Part shown: positions 59,695 to 64,000 of the stretch, piece by piece
Numbering within the stretch: position 1 is the stretch's first letter
How the letters are laid out: every line of letters begins with the position of its first letter
Assembly: GCA_002439165.1 (NCBI GenBank)
Contig: DJTE01000048.1
Span: 272,089 to 336,088, forward strand
Length of the DNA stretch: 64,000 nt
Reading direction: 5' to 3'
Source: Chryseobacterium indologenes
GTDB taxonomy: Bacteria; Bacteroidota; Bacteroidia; Flavobacteriales; Weeksellaceae
Notes under the pieces: model-generated
What the model was told of the DNA's origin: nothing
Seen by the model: the letters and a program-made list of their open reading frames with translations, nothing else
Database searches by the model: none
Position numbers and translations under genes: made by a program

Positions 59695-60620
59695 AAAAAA
59701 TTATCTTTCCGGAACCCCTGAAAAAAGGGGCCAAAATAGCTGTGATTTCCCCTGCAGGAGCCGTAGAGGCTTCCCAACTGGAAAAAGGGATAGAAATGAT
59801 CAGAGAAAAAGGGTTTGAGCCTGTTTTAGGTGAACACCTGTACACTAAATTTTCAAACGGATACAACTACGCCGGAACAGAACAGGAAAGAATAAAAGAT
59901 ATCAACTGGGCCCTGAATGATAAAGACATCAGTGCAGTATGGGCTTCCAGAGGAGGCTACGGCTGCCAGCATCTGATTCAGCATCTGAAGCTGAAAGGAT
60001 TTACTGAAAATCCGAAATGGTATATCGGCTATTCCGATAACACAGTCATACAGAGCTACCTGTTGAAAAAAGGCTTTGCTTCCATTCACGGGCAGACGAT
60101 CAAAACATCAGGGTTCGGAGTGACAGATGAAAGCTATGATCTGATCTTTAATCTATTAAAGGGAAAAAAGCTTAAATACGACTTAAAATCACATGAATTG
60201 AATAAGCCGGGGAATATGGAAGGAGAACTGGTGGGAGGTAATTTAGCCCTTATCTACGCCCTTCTGGGAACCCCCTATTCTTTCAGTTTCAAAGATAAGA
60301 TCCTGTTTATTGAAGATATCGGTGAAAACTTTTATGCACTCGACCGGATGATCATGAGCCTGGAACTTGCCGGAGTTTTCAGAAAGATAAAAGGACTGAT
60401 CATAGGCGGAATGACCAATATGGGCGATGAAAAGGAAAATAAAGATTACGAAGAAAGCTTTGACGCTTTTGCCTATACCCTGATCTCGGAAAGAATTTCA
60501 AAATATAAATTTCCGGCAGTATTTGGCTTCCCCAACGGACATATTAAAGACAACAGGCCTCTCCTGATCGGTGGAACTGCTAAAATAAAAATTACGGACA
60601 AGGTAAAGATTGATTTTTAA
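59691..60620 (+). CDS. ldcA: LD-carboxypeptidase (S66 family)
   Basis: Cleaves the terminal D-Ala from muropeptide tetrapeptides in peptidoglycan recycling. The nucleophile Ser115 is in YIGYSDNTVIQS; the catalytic Glu and His are in FIEDIGENFYALDRM and FGFPNGHIKDNRP, the usual S66 triad. The N-terminal AVISPAGAVEASQL and ASRGGYGCQ are also typical. At 309 residues it is normal length. It lies in one unit with a LysE-type exporter gene, with a 4-base overlap. Confidence 0.9.
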   Translation: MKKIIFPEPLKKGAKIAVISPAGAVEASQLEKGIEMIREKGFEPVLGEHLYTKFSNGYNYAGTEQERIKDINWALNDKDISAVWASRGGYGCQHLIQHLKLKGFTENPKWYIGYSDNTVIQSYLLKKGFASIHGQTIKTSGFGVTDESYDLIFNLLKGKKLKYDLKSHELNKPGNMEGELVGGNLALIYALLGTPYSFSFKDKILFIEDIGENFYALDRMIMSLELAGVFRKIKGLIIGGMTNMGDEKENKDYEESFDAFAYTLISERISKYKFPAVFGFPNGHIKDNRPLLIGGTAKIKITDKVKIDF

Positions 60621-60621
60621 A

Positions 60622-60863
60622 ATGAAAAATTGCATTCTTAGATATAGTTATTCACCAGGTTTTATGGGAGAATTTATATCTAAGGAACTGTGGTGAATAA
60701 TGAGAAAAAATATATTGAAGTTCCTTATCATCCTTCAGCCATTAAAATTGAAAAGGACTGTAAAGATATATTCTTAGGATTTCATTCTGAACTTATGGTC
60801 TGGATAGATCAGGAATTTGAAATAGCTTCAGAAGGAAAAGCTGTAAGATTCAATAAAAAATAA
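60622..60863 (+). pseudogene. Possible small gene interrupted by a frameshift
   Basis: An ATG at 60622 opens 24 codons (MKNCILRYSYSPGFMGEFISKELW, shown here only as its outline) and stops at 60696. In the next frame, GTG at 60690 or 60693 opens 57 codons (VNNEKKYIEVPYHPSAIKI and further) to TAA at 60861-60863. The two pieces read smoothly into each other at the sequence near 60690, as if one base were gained or lost. The result would be one protein of about 80 residues with no known family. A sequencing error or a real short gene with a GTG start are alternatives. Confidence 0.4.
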
Positions 60864-60876
60864 TTGTTTCTCTCAA

Positions 60877-61260
60877 ATGAAATCAGAAGAAAATAGAATT
60901 ACCCCAAACAGAATAAAAGGTTTTATGTATATCATTTTTTTGATGAGTATAGGAACGTATTTTATCTTTTTTCATAGAAGCCTCAAAATCGAACGGAGAG
61001 AAAAATGTCCGTGCGGAGACCACTACACTTTATACCAATACCGCGACAGAGGAACAGTTTGGAGCAGGAACAGATTTGATCATACAGATTATAAAACCTA
61101 TAAACTTGAAAATAGATTGGGTTTTACAGTGGATAAACAGGTTCATATTATCCCGGATAACCGGAATGACAGCGTTTATCCTGTTACGGATAAATCTGAT
61201 TTCAGGATTTTTACCCGGCAATTTTCATGGGACTGTCAGAAAAAAGAAGTAAGAATATAA
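60877..61260 (+). CDS. Hypothetical single-pass membrane protein
   Basis: The 127-residue protein has one hydrophobic helix near the N-terminus (GFMYIIFLMSIGTYFIFF) and a polar C-terminal part with CPCGDHYTLYQYRDRGT and two further cysteine/aromatic segments. No family was recognised. It starts 13 bases after the possible frameshifted small gene and ends 26 bases before the YraN gene, so it may be a member of the same transcript. Function unknown. Confidence 0.5.
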   Translation: MKSEENRITPNRIKGFMYIIFLMSIGTYFIFFHRSLKIERREKCPCGDHYTLYQYRDRGTVWSRNRFDHTDYKTYKLENRLGFTVDKQVHIIPDNRNDSVYPVTDKSDFRIFTRQFSWDCQKKEVRI

Positions 61261-61286
61261 AAGAATCATAAACTATCCTTTAAATA

Positions 61287-61658
61287 ATGGCAGATCACAA
61301 CGATTTCGGAAAAAAAGCAGAAGATTTAGCCGCGGAGTATCTTTTGAAAAATGATTATAAAATCCTGGTCCGCAATTTCCGGTTTCAAAAAGCTGAAATT
61401 GATATTATTGCCGAAAAAGAAGATCTTATTGTCATTGTCGAAGTAAAAGCAAGATCTACCGATGCTTTTATGCTGCCCCAGGAAGCTGTTACCAAAGCTA
61501 AAATCAAATCTATTGTATCTGCAGCCAATCATTATCTGGAAGAATTCAATAAACACAATGAAGTAAGATTTGACATCATCTCCGTGCTTCCTGATGAAAA
61601 TAAAAACTTAACGGTAGAACATATTGCCGATGCTTTTCAGGCATTGGATGCAAATTAG
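61287..61658 (+). CDS. YraN/UPF0102 family endonuclease-like protein
   Basis: The 123-residue protein matches the YraN family: FGKKAEDLAAEYLLKNDYKI at the start, then the restriction-endonuclease-like core with AEIDIIAEKEDLIVIVEVKA (Asp and Glu-x-Lys of the catalytic pattern). Members are small cytosolic proteins thought to be Holliday-junction-type nucleases, but the function is not proven. It is a complete, normal-sized member. In other genomes it often lies near rnhB; here it is between a membrane protein gene and an SDR gene. Confidence 0.9.
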   Translation: MADHNDFGKKAEDLAAEYLLKNDYKILVRNFRFQKAEIDIIAEKEDLIVIVEVKARSTDAFMLPQEAVTKAKIKSIVSAANHYLEEFNKHNEVRFDIISVLPDENKNLTVEHIADAFQALDAN

Positions 61659-61733
61659 ATATAACAATCTGTGAAGCGGGAATACAATTTTGGGTAAATT
61701 GTTACACTGTTTCATTGATGCATTAATAAAATT

Positions 61734-62483
61734 ATGAAAACAATACTCATCACCGGAGCCACATCCGGAATAGGAAAATCCACAGCAGAACTCTTCGCAA
61801 AGCAGGGAAACAGGATCATTATCTGTGGAAGAAGAAAAGAAGTTCTTGAACAGGTGAAAAACGAGCTGTCCGCTTTTACCGAAGTATTTAGTTTAAGGTT
61901 TGATGTAAGAAATTCTGAAGAAGTTGAAGCCGCTGTAAACTCCCTACCTGAAGAATGGAAAAACATTGATGTACTCGTCAATAATGCAGGAAACGCTCAT
62001 GGTCTTGATCCTCTTTCTGCCGGAAAGACAGACGATTGGGATTCTATGATCGACGGAAATGTAAAAGGATTGCTGTATGTCTCCAAAATGATTATCCCTT
62101 CCATGAAAGAAAGAAATTCGGGTCATATTGTAAACATTAGTTCAGTAGCGGCAAGACAGACTTACATCAACGGAGTAGTTTATTGTGCCACGAAAAAAGC
62201 AGTCGATGTGATCTCCGAAGGAATGCGTCTGGAACTTACGGAATTTGGTATTAAAGTGACCAACATCCAGCCCGGTGCTGTGGAAACCGACTTCTCTATG
62301 GTAAGGTTTAAAGGAGACCATGAAAAATCTGCCGCAGTATACGCAGGCTATGAAGCCCTGAAAGCGGAAGATATTGCCGATGCCATTGCTTACTGTGTAA
62401 ATGCTCCCAAACATGTCAGCGTTTCAGACATGACCATTTATCCGAGTGCCCAGGCAGAACCGAGAACAATTTACAGAAAATAG
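61734..62483 (+). CDS. Short-chain dehydrogenase/reductase (YdfG-like)
   Basis: The 249-residue enzyme has the NADP-binding TGATSGIGKSTAE near residue 8, CGRRKEVLE (the basic residues favour NADP), DVLVNNAGNAHGLDP, the catalytic Ser in VNISSVAARQTY, and the catalytic Tyr-x3-Lys in YCATKKAVD. The C-terminal GAVETDFSMVRFKGDHEK resembles YdfG-type 3-hydroxy acid dehydrogenases. Substrate unconfirmed. It stands alone, with tsaB 92 bases downstream. Confidence 0.9.
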   Translation: MKTILITGATSGIGKSTAELFAKQGNRIIICGRRKEVLEQVKNELSAFTEVFSLRFDVRNSEEVEAAVNSLPEEWKNIDVLVNNAGNAHGLDPLSAGKTDDWDSMIDGNVKGLLYVSKMIIPSMKERNSGHIVNISSVAARQTYINGVVYCATKKAVDVISEGMRLELTEFGIKVTNIQPGAVETDFSMVRFKGDHEKSAAVYAGYEALKAEDIADAIAYCVNAPKHVSVSDMTIYPSAQAEPRTIYRK

Positions 62484-62499
62484 TGTCAAAATAAAGGTT

Positions 62500-62541
62500 T
62501 AAATTTGCATAAAAATAATAAGACTCTCCGGCTTACCGGAG
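62500..62541 (+). promoter_or_regulatory. Upstream region of tsaB: -7 box and leader hairpin
   Basis: TAAATTTG (62500-62507) matches the -7 consensus; the -33 box is unclear. The hairpin CTCCGG/CCGGAG with a CTTA loop (62526-62541) lies in the presumed leader; it could also help end the preceding SDR transcript but has no T run. Confidence 0.35.
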
Positions 62542-62574
62542 GATGGTCATATTGCTAAATTGGTACATTATCCT

Positions 62575-63255
62575 ATGAAAATTCTATATCTTGAAACCTC
62601 CTCTAAAAACTGTTCCGTAGCTGTTTCAGACAACGGAAAACTGCTATGCCTGTGTGAAGAGGTTTCCGAAAACTATAAACAGTCCGAAAGCCTCCATACC
62701 TTTGTAGAATGGGCTTTGGAAGGAGCAGGTATTTCAATGAAAGAAATTGAAGCCGTTTCTTTAGGAAAAGGTCCAGGATCGTATACCGGATTAAGAATTG
62801 GAGCAGCCTCGGCAAAAGGATTCTGCTACGGGCTGAAAATTCCTTTGGTGGCAGTAAATTCCCTGGAAAGCATGATAGAGCCCTTTTTAGGCAATAACTA
62901 TGACTTTATAGTGCCACTTATCGATGCGAGAAGAATGGAGGTTTATACAGCCGTTTATGACGGTGAGACGGGAATGGAAATATCAGAAACGGAAGCTAAA
63001 ATCCTCGATGAACATTCTTTTGAAGAATTCAGAAACAAAAAAGTGATTTTTGTAGGAGACGGCGCTGAAAAAGCCAGGGAAATCCTGAATCTGCCGGACG
63101 CTGAATTCAGAAAAGACATCTACCCTTCTGCACAGTACCTGATTAAGAAAACCCTGGAAAAGCTCAATAACAAGGAACTGGAAGACATAGCTTACTTTGA
63201 ACCTTTTTATTTAAAAGATTTTCATGGAGTAAAGAAAAAGAAAAGCGAAGAATAA
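62575..63255 (+). CDS. tsaB: tRNA threonylcarbamoyladenosine biosynthesis protein TsaB
   Basis: Partner of TsaD in making t6A37 in tRNAs for ANN codons. The ASKHA-fold start ILYLETSSKNCSVAVSD and the conserved GKGPGSYTGLRIGAASAKGF near residue 65 are diagnostic, as is LVAVNSLESM. The length of about 226 residues fits TsaB rather than the longer TsaD. I chose the ATG at 62575 (MKILYLETSS) over one five codons upstream. The stop lies inside the loop of the terminator hairpin. Confidence 0.93.
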   Translation: MKILYLETSSKNCSVAVSDNGKLLCLCEEVSENYKQSESLHTFVEWALEGAGISMKEIEAVSLGKGPGSYTGLRIGAASAKGFCYGLKIPLVAVNSLESMIEPFLGNNYDFIVPLIDARRMEVYTAVYDGETGMEISETEAKILDEHSFEEFRNKKVIFVGDGAEKAREILNLPDAEFRKDIYPSAQYLIKKTLEKLNNKELEDIAYFEPFYLKDFHGVKKKKSEE

Positions 63256-63271
63256 ATCTTCGCTTTTTTTT
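63241..63271. terminator. Terminator after tsaB, shared with the convergent gene
   Basis: AAGCGAAGA (63243-63251) pairs perfectly with TCTTCGCTT (63257-63265) around ATAAA, followed by T residues on the + strand and A residues before it. Confidence 0.88.
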
Positions 63272-64000
63272 ATTTCTTAGGTTTTACCGGAGCGGTTTCT
63301 GCTGCCTGTATTTCCTGTAATTTGGCAGGAGTAAGACTTCTGTTTCTCGATGGCTTGGGTTGCGAATCGGTAGACTGTGGCATTCCGCTTTTCATGTTTC
63401 CTGCAGAATTCTGCGGCATATTTCCGTTGTTCTGGATCTGGTCAGGCTGTGCCGGCATTCCCATAGGCTGGGGAGGAACAGCATTTCCTTTATTATCAGT
63501 AGCCTGGAAACTCAGCTCACTTTTCAGGTAATTCAGCATTTCTTTGGCTCTGATGCCTTCAGGAGTTTTGGAGTAATTCAGTGCAATCTGCTCCAGCTGA
63601 AGAATCATAACTTCCTTGCCGATCGTCTTTCCTGTATTGAAAGCATTCAGCAGATAGAATTTAGGAATCAGGGCATCTTTGGGAAATTTCTGAATCGTCT
63701 GATCAATCACATCCCTGCTTTCAGCAAATTTCTCCGACTCGTAAAGCGCGTAAGCTTTTTTATATTCACTTTCAACATCCTCGGAAGATTTCACGAATGA
63801 ACTGTTTTTCGGATTTCTGGCAAATTCAGCATAGGAAGTATAAGGATAATCTTTCAGAAGGATCTGCTTGGCTCTTTCCGAAGCCTGCGGATTTTTCTCA
63901 TAGTTCATCGCAAAAATCTCATACAGCGCCTGAAGCATTACTTTTTCTTCCGGTTTTACATCTACCAGATCATACAGGGTTTTTGTAGCCAGAGGGGTAT
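63270..64000 (-). CDS. PorW/SprE-like TPR protein, C-terminal part (5' end outside window)
   Basis: The frame stays open to the right edge (residues TPLATKTLYDLVDVKPEEK are read at the edge), so at least 242 C-terminal residues are visible. They form tetratricopeptide-like helix pairs (ERAKQILLKDYPYTSYAEFA; AYALYESEKFAESRDVIDQT; ILQLEQIALNYSKTPEGIRA), then a low-complexity Pro/Gln/Met/Asn tail and a basic end. The repeat style and the GKTIGKEVMILQLEQIALNY block resemble the end of PorW/SprE, a lipoprotein of the type IX secretion and gliding machinery. Assignment is from the C-terminal pattern alone and is moderate. It converges with tsaB. Confidence 0.6.
   Translation of the reverse strand, partial: TPLATKTLYDLVDVKPEEKVMLQALYEIFAMNYEKNPQASERAKQILLKDYPYTSYAEFARNPKNSSFVKSSEDVESEYKKAYALYESEKFAESRDVIDQTIQKFPKDALIPKFYLLNAFNTGKTIGKEVMILQLEQIALNYSKTPEGIRAKEMLNYLKSELSFQATDNKGNAVPPQPMGMPAQPDQIQNNGNMPQNSAGNMKSGMPQSTDSQPKPSRNRSLTPAKLQEIQAAETAPVKPKK

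Overview
The window looks like chromosomal DNA of a Bacteroidota bacterium, most likely family Weeksellaceae and close to Chryseobacterium. This is inferred from several signs. The DNA is A+T-rich. Promoters follow the Bacteroidota pattern TTTG-N19-TAnnTTTG, the clearest lying before tandem tRNA-Val genes. Shine-Dalgarno sequences are almost absent. Lineage-typical genes include a MurF-alanine racemase fusion, a ClpC-type ATPase, GuaC, 2TM-domain proteins, a LytTR regulator with a LytS-type kinase, and a PorW/SprE-like TPR protein of the type IX secretion/gliding system at the right edge. I see no phage, insertion sequence, CRISPR array or plasmid gene. No strain identification was possible.

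Layout. 1-8.8 kb: a truncated DUF885 protein, small secreted proteins, DinB-like protein, endonuclease III, peroxiredoxin, GNAT, mannose-1-phosphate guanylyltransferase, SprT-like protein, TolC-like protein and FolC. 8.8-9.0 kb: two identical tRNA-Val(UAC) genes with promoter and terminator. 9.4-13.1 kb: a glycan cluster (GT2, GT9, SufE, GT4, small membrane protein). 13.3-20.2 kb: ClpC, an outer membrane protein, MnmA, a glycine/cysteine-tailed membrane protein and an orphan gene. 20.2-24.3 kb: a sensory cluster with a LytS-type kinase fused to a 2TM domain, three stand-alone 2TM proteins, an ICMT-like enzyme and a LytTR regulator. 24.4-29.3 kb: a secreted protein, a TonB-dependent receptor, a decayed AraC/GyrI regulator, a phosphopantetheinyl transferase and a Cu/Zn SOD lipoprotein. 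29.4-35.5 kb: a tail-specific protease, SurE, and a three-gene unit of radical SAM enzyme, tiny membrane protein and Lgt-like protein. 35.6-41.4 kb: GuaC, FabG, WG-repeat protein, RsmI and an acidic repeat protein.

41.4-53.5 kb is the most striking part. Thymidine kinase, MurF-Alr, a patatin/barrel phospholipase, YbeY and MnmG are followed by a methyltransferase, a 1.5-kb stretch without genes, and Pgk. MnmG is flanked by two perfect 16-bp parS sites (TGTTTCACGTGAAACA). The non-coding region between the divergent pgk and rpiB genes carries two perfect and several near-perfect DnaA boxes in very A+T-rich DNA. Hand-counted base skew changes from C-rich on the left to G-rich on the right there. 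I infer that this is probably the chromosome replication origin, with its partition sites 4-6 kb away.

53.5-64 kb: rpiB, two secreted proteins (one with thrombospondin type-3 calcium repeats), RNase R, a LysE-type exporter, an LD-carboxypeptidase, a possibly frameshifted small gene, YraN, an SDR enzyme and TsaB all read rightward. A convergent PorW/SprE-like gene runs off the edge.

Points most worth a second look: the candidate oriC with its parS pair; the radical SAM/Lgt-like unit, whose Lgt-like member lacks the usual catalytic histidine; the 2TM-domain sensory cluster; the decayed AraC/GyrI gene; and the metal-ligand losses in Nth, Tdk and YbeY.
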